The notes beneath the pieces are model-generated. The model made no database searches. It was not told the origin of the DNA and worked only from the letters and a program-made list of their open reading frames with translations. Shown here in pieces: positions 1 to 8,863 of a DNA stretch of 64,000 nucleotides. The position numbers were made by a program, and so were the translations under genes. Source of the stretch: Bartonella koehlerae C-29 (GTDB lineage: Bacteria; Pseudomonadota; Alphaproteobacteria; Rhizobiales; Rhizobiaceae). Each line of letters begins with the position of its first letter. Within the stretch, counting starts at the first letter, position 1. The DNA lies in assembly GCF_000706625.1 (NCBI RefSeq), contig NZ_KL407334.1:1370316-1434315 (forward strand), in the 5' to 3' direction.

Positions 1-828
1 GCACACACGATTCTCAGGAACTGTAATAACAGAATCTGGTAAAAATTTCTTCAGCATTGCGTAATTTAACGCGCCAATTTCCGCTACAGCAGCCCCATCT
101 ACAAATGTATCGATATTTTCAAGTTTGACACGTTTTCCACTCTTCAAACAAGCAAGCAAACTTGCAGCTCTTTGTGGCTCAACAAAGCGAAGCTCGGTTT
201 TCCAACCATATTCACGTAAAAACTTGCTCACACCACTGGCCAAACCACCTCCACCTACAGGGACAAGAATCAAATCTGGCTCGCTTTCCCCATTAAGTTT
301 TTTCCATTGCAAAACAATCTCACACAGAACTGTCGCCTGCCCCGTAATAATGCGAACATCGTCAAAAGGCGGAGCCATAACACCGCCACTCTCCGTGGCA
401 AAAGATTGTGCTGCCGCATAACATTGATCAAATGTTTCACCAATTAAACGAATATCAATAAATTCTTTGCCAAAAACGCGTGTTTTATCAATTTTCTGTT
501 GCGGAGTCGTCACAGGCATAAAAATCACGCCTTTACGTTTAAAATAGCGACAAACAAAAGAAACCCCTTGCGCGTGATTGCCCGCTGACGCACAAACAAA
601 TGCTGCATCTTGAGATATCTTACCAAGCATTTCTGAAACAAAATTAAAAGCACCGCGAATTTTATAAGATCGCACCGGAGTTAAATCTTCACGTTTTAAA
701 TAAATTTCTGCATCATATTTTTGACTAAGAAAATCATTTCTTTGAAGAGGTGTTTCAGCAAACACATTATGCAAAGCCACCATAGCCTTGTTTACATCTT
801 GAATAAATTTACTCATAACAGCAGTCAT
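1..828 (-). CDS. ilvA: Threonine ammonia-lyase (threonine dehydratase), 3' end cut by window
   Basis: This PLP enzyme deaminates threonine to 2-oxobutanoate, the first step towards isoleucine. The minus-strand frame starts at ATG 828 or at a second in-frame ATG at 816, and it runs open off the left edge. The PLP-lysine motif SYKIRGA is near residue 50, followed by SAGNHAQG and the glycine-rich phosphate-binding loop VGGGGLASG, all typical of fold-type II threonine dehydratases. About 275 residues are visible, so the presence of a C-terminal ACT regulatory domain cannot be judged. It belongs to the same pathway as ilvI and ilvC further along the window but is not linked to them. The family assignment is firm. 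Confidence 0.93.
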   Translation of the reverse strand, partial: MTAVMSKFIQDVNKAMVALHNVFAETPLQRNDFLSQKYDAEIYLKREDLTPVRSYKIRGAFNFVSEMLGKISQDAAFVCASAGNHAQGVSFVCRYFKRKGVIFMPVTTPQQKIDKTRVFGKEFIDIRLIGETFDQCYAAAQSFATESGGVMAPPFDDVRIITGQATVLCEIVLQWKKLNGESEPDLILVPVGGGGLASGVSKFLREYGWKTELRFVEPQRAASLLACLKSGKRVKLENIDTFVDGAAVAEIGALNYAMLKKFLPDSVITVPENRVC

Positions 829-976
829 TTCATGCTTCACCAATACTATACAAAAGTCCCTTCTAGCTATAAAAGCAACCATTGTCAGTCAAAAATTGAA
901 CGAAGAATGAAAAGTTTTCTTCTTATCATTAATTCTTGATTCAATAAAAGATATAGCTTATGAGAGAGTTCTTATC

Positions 977-1062
977 GCGGACGTGATGAAATCGGTAAAC
1001 ATAGCAGACTTAAAATCTGCCGGTCTAAGACCTTGCGGGTTCAAGTCCCGCCGTCCGCACCA
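977..1062 (+). tRNA. tRNA-Leu (anticodon UAA)
   Basis: The acceptor arm GCGGACG (977-983) pairs perfectly with CGTCCGC (1052-1058), followed by discriminator A and an encoded CCA. The anticodon stem GCAGA/TCTGC encloses the loop CTTAAAA, giving anticodon TAA at 1011-1013. A long variable arm and a GGTTCAAGTCC T-arm fit a class II leucine tRNA. It reads UUA, a common codon in such an AT-rich genome. Confidence 0.97.
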
Positions 1063-1329
1063 TTACTTTAAATTTCTCTTAATTTTTCAATAAATTGCTA
1101 AATAGACTATTTCAAAATCTTTGTATGATAGTGTTATAGCGTTATTAAGCAGAGTCATAATTATGGAAAGTTACGAATCATGGTTTCCTTTTGAACACAT
1201 GTCTTAGCTGTGCTCATAATCTCAAAAGCTTTCATTCTTTAAAAATGGGTGTCTGATAAACTTTTTTCACCATTTAACAATTAAAATTAACAGCCTCTTC
1301 TCCACCACAAAACAGTATTTTACACAAAT
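1063..1329. other. Spacer between tRNA-Leu and porin terminator
   Basis: This is AT-rich sequence with no ORF of coding character. Only very short reading frames are present and no repeat or promoter stands out. Confidence 0.5.
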
Positions 1330-1335
1330 AAAGAA

Positions 1336-1363
1336 TAAAGGCCCTATCAAAGATAGGACCTCT
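1336..1363 (-). terminator. Terminator after the porin gene
   Basis: Positions 1340-1348 and 1352-1360 form a nine-position stem with one C/A mismatch around an AAA loop. Read on the minus strand it is followed by TTTATTCTTTATT, a U-rich tract. It lies just past the stop of the minus-strand outer-membrane protein gene. Confidence 0.7.
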
Positions 1364-1387
1364 TTAAGCGAATTTCATTTTGTAAAA

Positions 1388-2272
1388 TTAGAATTTGTAA
1401 GCTATGCCGACGCGGAAATCATTCGTCTTATAATCAAGTTCAATCTCATCTTTGAATTTCTTTTTACCAAAATCTGAGTAACGGTACTCCGCACGAACAA
1501 TAAAATTATTTGTCATTGCAAAGTCAACACCACCACCCACAGTGTAACCAATCATCGTTTTTGTTTCATCTAATATAGCAGAAAAGGGATCTTCTCCAGT
1601 AATCGAGATGGACAAAATATCTTGAAATTGCCCATACGCAACACCCCCAGCGATATAAGGCATCATACGCGCAACAGAAAAACCAATACGCGCTCGTGTA
1701 GCACCAGTCCATTTTTGCTTCAAAGTATGACTGAAAGTAAAACGATCTCCTTCTACTTCTTGTTGATTTCTTACAACCGGCTTAAAAACTTCGCTTAAGT
1801 AACCTAACCTGAAACTAGCCTGTTTATGCTCACTACCTTCCTCTTCCGTACTACCCTCTACAGTTTCATTATGAACGATAATTTTTGTATCTTTTTGCCC
1901 CAAGAACAGTATATCTGTATCAATTCCTAATATTAAACCATTGCCAAATTCGAGATTAGCACCTGTATAAAAACCACCTATAAAACCGGAAAGGCTAGGT
2001 ATATATTGCTTTTCAACCGGAATCCATTTTTTACTCTTACTACTCTCATCAGGATAGAGAGGAACGTCAACATCACGAGTCATTGCAGAAATTTTACTCG
2101 AAAAACCACCAATTTGACCTCCAAAATAAAAACCTGTCCAAGAAAAAGGATGAGATGTGATAGCTGGTGGAATAACTTGTTCTGACTGATGAGGAACTGT
2201 TACATCTGCAGCTTGTATCACAGAAGCTGGAATGAAAGCAAAAAGAGATGCTATTATAAACCTTGTATTCAT
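1388..2272 (-). CDS. Outer-membrane beta-barrel protein, haemin-binding protein (Hbp)/Omp25-Omp31 family
   Basis: This is a surface beta-barrel of about 294 residues. In Bartonella this family (Pap31/HbpA to HbpE) binds haemin and is a major surface antigen; the exact member cannot be told here. A signal peptide (MNTRFIIASLFAFIPASVIQA, cleavage near residue 21) leads into SWTGFYFGGQIGG, the usual N-terminal strand. The C-terminus EYRYSDFG...RVGIAYKF ends in phenylalanine, as Bam-dependent barrels do. An upstream in-frame GTG at 2287 exists, but the ATG at 2272 is preceded by GTGGGG at good spacing and gives a clean signal peptide. The gene is monocistronic with its own terminator. Confidence 0.9.
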   Translation of the reverse strand: MNTRFIIASLFAFIPASVIQAADVTVPHQSEQVIPPAITSHPFSWTGFYFGGQIGGFSSKISAMTRDVDVPLYPDESSKSKKWIPVEKQYIPSLSGFIGGFYTGANLEFGNGLILGIDTDILFLGQKDTKIIVHNETVEGSTEEEGSEHKQASFRLGYLSEVFKPVVRNQQEVEGDRFTFSHTLKQKWTGATRARIGFSVARMMPYIAGGVAYGQFQDILSISITGEDPFSAILDETKTMIGYTVGGGVDFAMTNNFIVRAEYRYSDFGKKKFKDEIELDYKTNDFRVGIAYKF

Positions 2273-2287
2273 AAAATTATACCCCAC

Positions 2288-2996
2288 TGTTATTATCTAG
2301 ATATAACAAAAGCATTACATTTAGAAAACTTGAAAGAACCGTAAAATCTTATGCTGAAAAATGCATGCAATTATAACTATAAAATTTAAATTTAGCAAAT
2401 AAATTTAATCACTTTTACGACTTTTGCTATCATCAATAATTTAGATTATAAAACTTTAACCCAGAAAATGTTATATTATGAAATAATAATACTCTTCTTA
2501 TTCAAATTAGCGTATTAAAATTCTAAAAATGGATCATTCAGCGAGCTTCTTGCGCGCATTACCCTATAAATAAAGAGCAAATTATTTTTAATTATAGCAA
2601 TATTTTTTAAAATATTAACCAAATATATTACAAATATATTTTAAAATAAAATAATAAAAATGATGAATAAATTAAATTCAAATAAATAACATATGTTATC
2701 TTTATTTTAAATAAAGATCATAAAAAACTTAATTGAGTTTATTTTAATTTCTTACCTTTTGTACTACATATGCAAATCTTATAAAAATATTTAAGAGGTA
2801 TCAGGATAAAAATACGTATTACAGATACTATAAGAAGCTAAGAAAAATCCTACCTGCCTTATTAAATCAATGCCAAACCTCACATTGAGATCACAGCTTT
2901 CCCTCTTCATTCTGTAATTACGATATTATTTAAGAAAGAAAAAACGATATCATTGCTTTTCCAAATTTTCTCTAATCACAAAAACCTTAAACCATT
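2288..2996. other. Extremely AT-rich spacer, likely regulatory region of the porin
   Basis: This stretch of about 700 bases has no credible gene. The part around 2570-2790 is almost pure A/T with homopolymer runs. The porin promoter must lie in its left end, reading leftwards. I did not recognise a defined operator or transposon. Confidence 0.5.
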
Positions 2997-3269
2997 TTAT
3001 TTAAAAATTGCTCTACCCTCACTGATTTCTATATTATCTTCTGCCCTTACCACAAAACGATCTTGATTAGGAAAAGTGATAAAACACCCTTTCATACAAA
3101 TCGTAGCTGTTTGATGAGGATACAACGCAATATTTGAAAGGGTACTCCCTTCAACAAGAGTAAAAGATTGTATCTCTAAATCAGTATTCTTCACAGTTGC
3201 TGCAAAAGCTGTCATGATAAAAATATCCAACAAGATAACCCCAACAAAAACATGAAGATATTTTAGCAC
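2997..3269 (-). CDS. Small secreted protein, unknown function
   Basis: This is a 90-residue protein with a clear signal peptide (hydrophobic residues 7-21, cleavage after AFA at residue 23). The mature part is about 67 residues, mostly beta-rich and polar, with two cysteines at residues 58 and 62 that could form a disulfide in the periplasm. Its start overlaps the end of the upstream MscS-type channel gene by 7 bases, so the two are probably co-translated. I do not recognise the family. The signal sequence and the coupling to the upstream gene argue that it is real. Confidence 0.7.
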   Translation of the reverse strand: MLKYLHVFVGVILLDIFIMTAFAATVKNTDLEIQSFTLVEGSTLSNIALYPHQTATICMKGCFITFPNQDRFVVRAEDNIEISEGRAIFK

Positions 3270-5623
3270 TCTAAGATTCCTTCCTGAACAAAACGTTTAT
3301 ATAATACAAAATGAAGAGCATTTGTTACCTTAAAAGATGAAGTAATGTTAGGCACATAAACAGACAAATTAAATGAAAATTTCTTACTATCGAACGCCGT
3401 AAAATTCACCTGCGGTGCAGGATTTTTTAAAACACCTTCTGTCGTAGAAGCAATCTCTAGCAAAATTTCGACAACACGCTCCGGAGCAACATTAGGAGAA
3501 ACAGTAATAGGGATATCAACCCGCCCCATTTTGCTTCCTCGAGTCCAATTATTAACGTTATTATTAATGAGACTTGAATTAGGAATAATAATCGTCTTAC
3601 GCTGAAATGTTTCAAGTTCTGTCGCACGTACACTAATACGTTTAACTATACCACCCACTGATCCAGCTTCCACATAATCTCCAAGTTTAAACGGTCTCCC
3701 AGTCAGAATAATAAGACCAGAGACAAAATTTTGAACAATATTTTGCAAACCAAAACCTATACCAAGCGAAAGCCCACCAGCAATGAGTGCAAAATTTTTA
3801 AGATCCAAACCTGCCATTGACAATCCTATCAAAGCGGAGACAACAACACCAGCATAACTGATAACTGTTTTGATAGAATTACGGACACCAGAATCAAATT
3901 CCCCATGGACCAATACCGTTCCATCCAGCCAGCAGACAAATCGGCGGTTGAGAAACCGACAAGCAAAGAAAGCAATGATTCCAATTGCAATAGAAATTAA
4001 AGAAACAGACACATTTCCAATTTGAAAATCAGTCATAAACTGCCACAACACCCCTCGCAAATCAGAATACGAAAATCCAAATTGTACAGCAATTGGCATT
4101 GCACAAAGTAAAACCACAATTAAATTGAGGAAAACACTTATCAAAATCCCCAACTGATTCATTGTTTTCTCTTCTAAATGGAACCATTGCATCAAAGCAT
4201 GACCAACGCTCGTTTTCATAAATTGCCCTTTAATTCCAATAGCTTGAGCACTTTTTATCCCTAAATACATGAGAACCAAAAATGCACCACCAATCACGAT
4301 TTTCTGCATAATAAAATGAGCCAAACCAACATACCCTAAAGAATCCATCACAATGAGCAATAATCCCAATGTAATGAGGGGAATACGTATATAAAGTGGA
4401 AAAAAGTGCGGTTCTATCTCTTCATCTTGAAAAGATTTACGTCTAAACTGCAAAGGCACAAACGAAATTATAAACAGCAGTATTGCAAAAAGAAAAACAG
4501 CAATAAAACTTTTGGCAATTGTCAAAGAAAGAGAAGCTGAAACGATTTGATAAATACTATCAAGAATAGCATCAAATGCCAAAATGCCACCTAGAAAAGT
4601 GAGCAAAATTACTAATTGATGTGCTACGAGCGGCATAATATTGAAAAGGCGCACATGGGTCATATTCGATGATAAAAAAACAAGAGTTAAACGATTGATC
4701 AAAAAGACTAAAATAATTTGATGTCCAACAGTATAAAATATCGTTGTGAGTTTCCCTAACTCCACGCCAAAACTATGAAATAAAAAAAACACGAGATAAA
4801 TGCAAACAATACAGACAAGCAAAGGCAAAAGAATTGAAATAAAAGCAACCAATAAGCGTTGTAAATAAGATATTTCCTCATTGACCTTAGTAAAATGACA
4901 GTTCACATGAGCGAAAACTTTACGAAAAAAATAAGAAAGCCCCAAAGCAACAAAAAGCGGAATTAAAAATGAAAAAAATAGCTGTAAAAACTTGAAATGA
5001 AATACGAATTTACACCAAGAACTAAATAGAAAAAGAAAATCAGAGAAAGCCTCTTTTGTTTTTTCAACGAAATATCTGAACATCGGTATCGAAAACTCAA
5101 GTCTGTTCGTCAATGTGCGTTTAAAAAGTTCCCGAGACTGAGAAAGAGAAAGTTCGGCTATTCTATTTGTAGCCAAAAAGATTTCTTCAAACTGCAGCAC
5201 TATATCATTAATCTGTGCTTTTTTATTTATCAGATGAGAGCGCTCTTTCAAATTTTTTGGCTCACCTTTGAGTTCTGTCAATTGATCAAGAAATACATTA
5301 ATATCATTAAGAGGAGCACGCAAAATAAATGCTGCCTCTATAGCACGTTTATTGATATCGCGCGCACGCAAACGAACCTTCGCCAAGACATATTCATCTA
5401 CTGATTCGTTGGCAAAATCTTTTTGTAATTTTTTTATCTCTTGTTCAAGTGTCTTAATAATTTGTTGTTGCTTTTGAATAATTTCATCAATTGAGTGAGA
5501 CGTTACCGATTGCCCAATTATTGATTGTAATCCCAGATGCCCCCATACACAAGAGCTCCATCCAACAACACTTCCAAGAATAAAGAAAAAAATACATAAT
5601 TTTTTTTTAAAAAATAAACACAT
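3263..5623 (-). CDS. Large MscS-family mechanosensitive ion channel
   Basis: This is an inner-membrane channel expected to open under membrane tension and release solutes during osmotic downshock. The protein has about 786 residues. It starts with a signal or first membrane segment, then a helical, coiled-coil-prone periplasmic region (repeated Gln/Lys/Glu, for example QKQQQIIKTLEQEIKKLQKD). Many membrane helices follow, then the MscS pore helix and beta domain in the last third (GLSLGIGFGLQNIVQNF, GRPFKLGDYVE, IPNSSLINNNVNNW). The length resembles MscK/YbdG-like enlarged members rather than the small MscS. A TTG at 5680 would lengthen it by 19 residues, but the ATG at 5623 preceded by AAGG is better. 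Confidence 0.9.
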   Translation of the reverse strand: MCLFFKKKLCIFFFILGSVVGWSSCVWGHLGLQSIIGQSVTSHSIDEIIQKQQQIIKTLEQEIKKLQKDFANESVDEYVLAKVRLRARDINKRAIEAAFILRAPLNDINVFLDQLTELKGEPKNLKERSHLINKKAQINDIVLQFEEIFLATNRIAELSLSQSRELFKRTLTNRLEFSIPMFRYFVEKTKEAFSDFLFLFSSWCKFVFHFKFLQLFFSFLIPLFVALGLSYFFRKVFAHVNCHFTKVNEEISYLQRLLVAFISILLPLLVCIVCIYLVFFLFHSFGVELGKLTTIFYTVGHQIILVFLINRLTLVFLSSNMTHVRLFNIMPLVAHQLVILLTFLGGILAFDAILDSIYQIVSASLSLTIAKSFIAVFLFAILLFIISFVPLQFRRKSFQDEEIEPHFFPLYIRIPLITLGLLLIVMDSLGYVGLAHFIMQKIVIGGAFLVLMYLGIKSAQAIGIKGQFMKTSVGHALMQWFHLEEKTMNQLGILISVFLNLIVVLLCAMPIAVQFGFSYSDLRGVLWQFMTDFQIGNVSVSLISIAIGIIAFFACRFLNRRFVCWLDGTVLVHGEFDSGVRNSIKTVISYAGVVVSALIGLSMAGLDLKNFALIAGGLSLGIGFGLQNIVQNFVSGLIILTGRPFKLGDYVEAGSVGGIVKRISVRATELETFQRKTIIIPNSSLINNNVNNWTRGSKMGRVDIPITVSPNVAPERVVEILLEIASTTEGVLKNPAPQVNFTAFDSKKFSFNLSVYVPNITSSFKVTNALHFVLYKRFVQEGILEC

Positions 5624-5689
5624 ATCTGCCTTAAATTTAAATGTAGAACTCCATCTTCGTAGAAATATGAAATGAGACAAATATTTTCA

Positions 5690-5706
5690 ACTTGTGTAAA
5701 ACAAGT
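5690..5706. promoter_or_regulatory. Inverted repeat upstream of the MscS-type gene
   Basis: ACTTGT and ACAAGT are six-base arms separated by GTAAA, located about 70 bases upstream of the chosen start of the channel gene. It could be an operator, or chance in AT-rich DNA. Confidence 0.25.
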
Positions 5707-5911
5707 TTTATACAAGCTTCCCTTCATCCTATAATCTGATAAAAGAAAGAATAAAGTAAGTCGATACCAAATAAGAGACAGAAAGCAAACTAGTATGTTT
5801 TTTTTTGCGCGCCTATTGCAAAAAAAGAAAAATTTTCTCCTTTTACGATTTGGTTTTTTCTGTCCAGCTTTGGCATATTATTAACCACTGATCTAGGAGC
5901 ATATACTCTTT

Positions 5912-6169
5912 ATGATGGCACAACCACATGTCATTAATGCCATTACAACTAATGCATTTAATTTAGAAAACAAGTATGATCACTTAAACATTCCACCAGC
6001 TAGAAACAAAAAGTTTTTAACACTCCATACAGATTATGTTTTGCCTTTCAGGGATTTTCAAAGTATCCTAGTATTGAATAAATCTTTAATAGCTGCCATA
6101 ATTATTTGTATACGACTTCATAATTTTCAGACGCAATGTTTTGCAAACAAACGTCCAACTTTTTTTTGA
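5912..6169 (+). CDS. Doubtful small ORF upstream of secDF
   Basis: This is an 85-codon frame in the spacer between the divergent channel gene and secDF. A TAGGAG sequence lies about 12 bases before the ATG, which is longer than ideal. The N-terminal half has mixed composition unlike random AT-rich sequence, but no motif or family is recognised. It may be a decayed gene or chance. The rest of the spacer (5707-5911 and 6170-6247) shows nothing else. Confidence 0.2.
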   Translation: MMAQPHVINAITTNAFNLENKYDHLNIPPARNKKFLTLHTDYVLPFRDFQSILVLNKSLIAAIIICIRLHNFQTQCFANKRPTFF

Positions 6170-6247
6170 AATGTGAAACCATCATCCTATGCTTACTCCT
6201 GCGTTTCATTTTAATAACCATTAAATTGCCTATTAGCGGAATATATC

Positions 6248-8761
6248 ATGCGTACACCCGGTTGGTTGATTACTCTTTATTGTTTTATCCTCTTAAGCAG
6301 CATTTACGTTGCATTACCCAATTTATTTTCGCAAGAACAAATTAAAAACTCAAAATTCTTAACTGACACTCGTGTAACACTTGGCCTTGATCTTCAAGGA
6401 GGTTCTTCCCTTCTCCTTGAAGTCGATACAAAAACACTAAAACGTGATCAACTACACATAATTTTAGGCAATGTGCGAAACATACTTCGTGAAAAGCAAA
6501 TTCGCACATCGAGCGTTCGTATCATCGAGAATAGCGTAATTGCTCTTATTTCTGATCCAATAGAAAGTGAAAAAGCTGTCTCTGCTTTAAAAACATTGAT
6601 TACACCTATACACAACAGTTTTGGGACTACAGCCGATGATATCACTATCAGTGCTCAAAATAAAACTATCCGTGTCATGTTAACCGAAGCTGGTATGAAA
6701 GAACGTATCAGCAATGCTATTGAGCAAAGCTTAGAAATCATCCGCCGTCGTATAGATCAGGTTGGTGTAACAGAACCAGCCATCCAAAAGGTAGGAACTG
6801 ATCGTATTATGGTTCAATTGCCTGGTCTACAAGACCCAAAGCAGCTACGCGATCTTTTAGGAACAACCGCTAAGATGACCTTTCATCTTGTTCCCTCCAA
6901 CGTGGATATAAATAACTTACCCACAGGTGTTTCAATTCTTTCTGGTTATACTGATGAAACACAACGCTATGCAATTTATGACCAAATCGCCTTAGACGGA
7001 AATGTCCTGAAAGATGCCCGTGCAGGTTTTGACCCGCAAATGCCAGGGCGTTCTATTATTTCATTTACCATGAATTCCACGGGCTCAAAAATATTTGCTG
7101 ACATAACACGGCAAAACATCAATCGTCCTTTTGCAATCGTTCTTGATAACAAAGTTTTGACCGCTCCGACCATTAATAGCGTCATTCCCAACGGACAAGG
7201 TCAAATTACAGGAAATTTTGACCCCAAAGAAGCATCAACTTTAGCAGCTCTCTTACGAGCTGGTTCCTTACCGGCACCGCTAACGGTAATTGAAGAAAGA
7301 ACTGTAGGTCCTAACCTCGGTGCTGATGCCATCAAAATGGGGCTTTACACAGGTATCATTGGTTTTGTTCTTGTTACAGTTTTTATTTTTCTTCTATATG
7401 GAGTTTGGGGTATTATTGCAAATATCGCACTAGCACTCCATACTATTTTAACACTTGCCGCACTAAGCCTTCTGGGTGCTACACTCACACTACCAGGTAT
7501 TGCTGGTATCATTTTAGGCATCGGTATCGCTGTTGACGCCAATATTCTCATCAATGAGCGTATCCGTGAAGAAAGTCGAAAAGGCATCAGCGCCTTTGCT
7601 GCCTTGGATCGTGGATTCAAACAAGCTTTCGCGACCATTGTCGATGCCAACGTTACTGCAATTATTGCAACTATTTTACTATTTTGGTTTGGCACCGGTC
7701 CTGTTCGCGGTTTTGCTATCACAATGTTGCTTGGTATTATCATCTCCATGTTTACAAATATCACCATTGTGCGTATCATGATGATTTGGGTTGTCCGTAA
7801 ATGGAAAATCAAAACTCTGCATCTTCACTCTGTTTTCAATGTCATCCCACAAAATACAACTTTCTGCTTTATGAAAGCGCGATTCATTGGTATTGGTGTC
7901 TCAATTATTTTATCTCTTGCTTCTGTTTTTCTGTTTTTTAAACCTGGCTTAAATTTCGGAATTGATTTCATTGGCGGTAGCCAAATGAGCATTACCACCA
8001 AAGCTCCAGCAAATTTAGCAACCTTACGTTCACAGCTTTCTACCCTTAATATCGGTGAAGTTACGCTACAAAATATGGACAATGCAAACACCATGCTCAT
8101 CCGCATTCAAAAACAAAGTGGTGGCGAAACACAACAAATTGCTGCTATTGATAAAGTGAAAACAGCAGTACAAAATATCTATCCTAATGCCACATTCGAT
8201 CAAATAGAAGTCGTTGGTCCCAAAATTTCAGGTGAACTTGCTACAGCTGCTTTTACTGCGGTTATTCTTGCGGCAATTGCTATGTCTCTTTATATATGGT
8301 TACGCTTCGAATGGTTCTTTGCAGTTGGAGTAATTGTAACGCTCATTCTAGACACCACAAAAATGATTGGTTTTTTTGCTTTATTTCAATTTGATTTCAA
8401 TTTAACTGCCATCGCCGCTCTTTTAACGATTGTTGGTTATTCCATAAATGATAAAGTGGTGGTTTATGATCGAATGCGCGAAAATATGCGCCTTTATAAA
8501 AAAATGTCACTACGTGAACTGATTGATCTCTCAATTAACCAAGTTCTTATACGCTGTCTCTTTACATCCGCTACCACCGTTCTCGCTATGCTCCCTATGG
8601 CGTTATGGGGCGGAAATGCTGTCCATAATTTTGCATTTCCTATGGTATTTGGAATTATTATTGCAACATCATCTTCAATCTTTATTGCCGCTCCTATTTT
8701 ACTACTACTCGGGAATTGGTGGCGTAAAAAAAATAATCGCACAAACACGAAACTACAATAA
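6248..8761 (+). CDS. secDF: SecD-SecF fusion, Sec translocase accessory protein
   Basis: This inner-membrane protein of 837 residues uses the proton gradient to help pull preproteins through SecYEG. The N-terminal half is SecD: one membrane helix, then GLDLQGG at residues 46-52, the periplasmic P1 domain and the RRRIDQVGVTEP region, then five helices with GIAVDANILINERI. The second half, from about residue 540, is SecF with GIDFIGGSQM and GYSINDKVVVYDRMRE. The two halves are joined in one frame without a stop, as in several Rhizobiales. The start ATG is preceded by AGCGGA. No yajC is seen next to it. Confidence 0.97.
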   Translation: MRTPGWLITLYCFILLSSIYVALPNLFSQEQIKNSKFLTDTRVTLGLDLQGGSSLLLEVDTKTLKRDQLHIILGNVRNILREKQIRTSSVRIIENSVIALISDPIESEKAVSALKTLITPIHNSFGTTADDITISAQNKTIRVMLTEAGMKERISNAIEQSLEIIRRRIDQVGVTEPAIQKVGTDRIMVQLPGLQDPKQLRDLLGTTAKMTFHLVPSNVDINNLPTGVSILSGYTDETQRYAIYDQIALDGNVLKDARAGFDPQMPGRSIISFTMNSTGSKIFADITRQNINRPFAIVLDNKVLTAPTINSVIPNGQGQITGNFDPKEASTLAALLRAGSLPAPLTVIEERTVGPNLGADAIKMGLYTGIIGFVLVTVFIFLLYGVWGIIANIALALHTILTLAALSLLGATLTLPGIAGIILGIGIAVDANILINERIREESRKGISAFAALDRGFKQAFATIVDANVTAIIATILLFWFGTGPVRGFAITMLLGIIISMFTNITIVRIMMIWVVRKWKIKTLHLHSVFNVIPQNTTFCFMKARFIGIGVSIILSLASVFLFFKPGLNFGIDFIGGSQMSITTKAPANLATLRSQLSTLNIGEVTLQNMDNANTMLIRIQKQSGGETQQIAAIDKVKTAVQNIYPNATFDQIEVVGPKISGELATAAFTAVILAAIAMSLYIWLRFEWFFAVGVIVTLILDTTKMIGFFALFQFDFNLTAIAALLTIVGYSINDKVVVYDRMRENMRLYKKMSLRELIDLSINQVLIRCLFTSATTVLAMLPMALWGGNAVHNFAFPMVFGIIIATSSSIFIAAPILLLLGNWWRKKNNRTNTKLQ

Positions 8762-8863
8762 AAATGCCACGTTAATTCATATATGAAGTACCATTCCTCT
8801 CTTATTAGAAAAAAGCTACAATTGCTTTAATGAACTCATTTTTTTGAAAAAGCCGTAAATATT

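Noticed and set aside
125-421. 98-codon plus-strand frame
   Set aside because: It is antisense to the ilvA gene, whose motifs are unmistakable on the other strand.
7345-7812. 155-codon minus-strand frame
   Set aside because: Lies wholly inside secDF in the antisense direction; composition (Ile/Met/Ser/Arg-rich) is that of a shadow frame.
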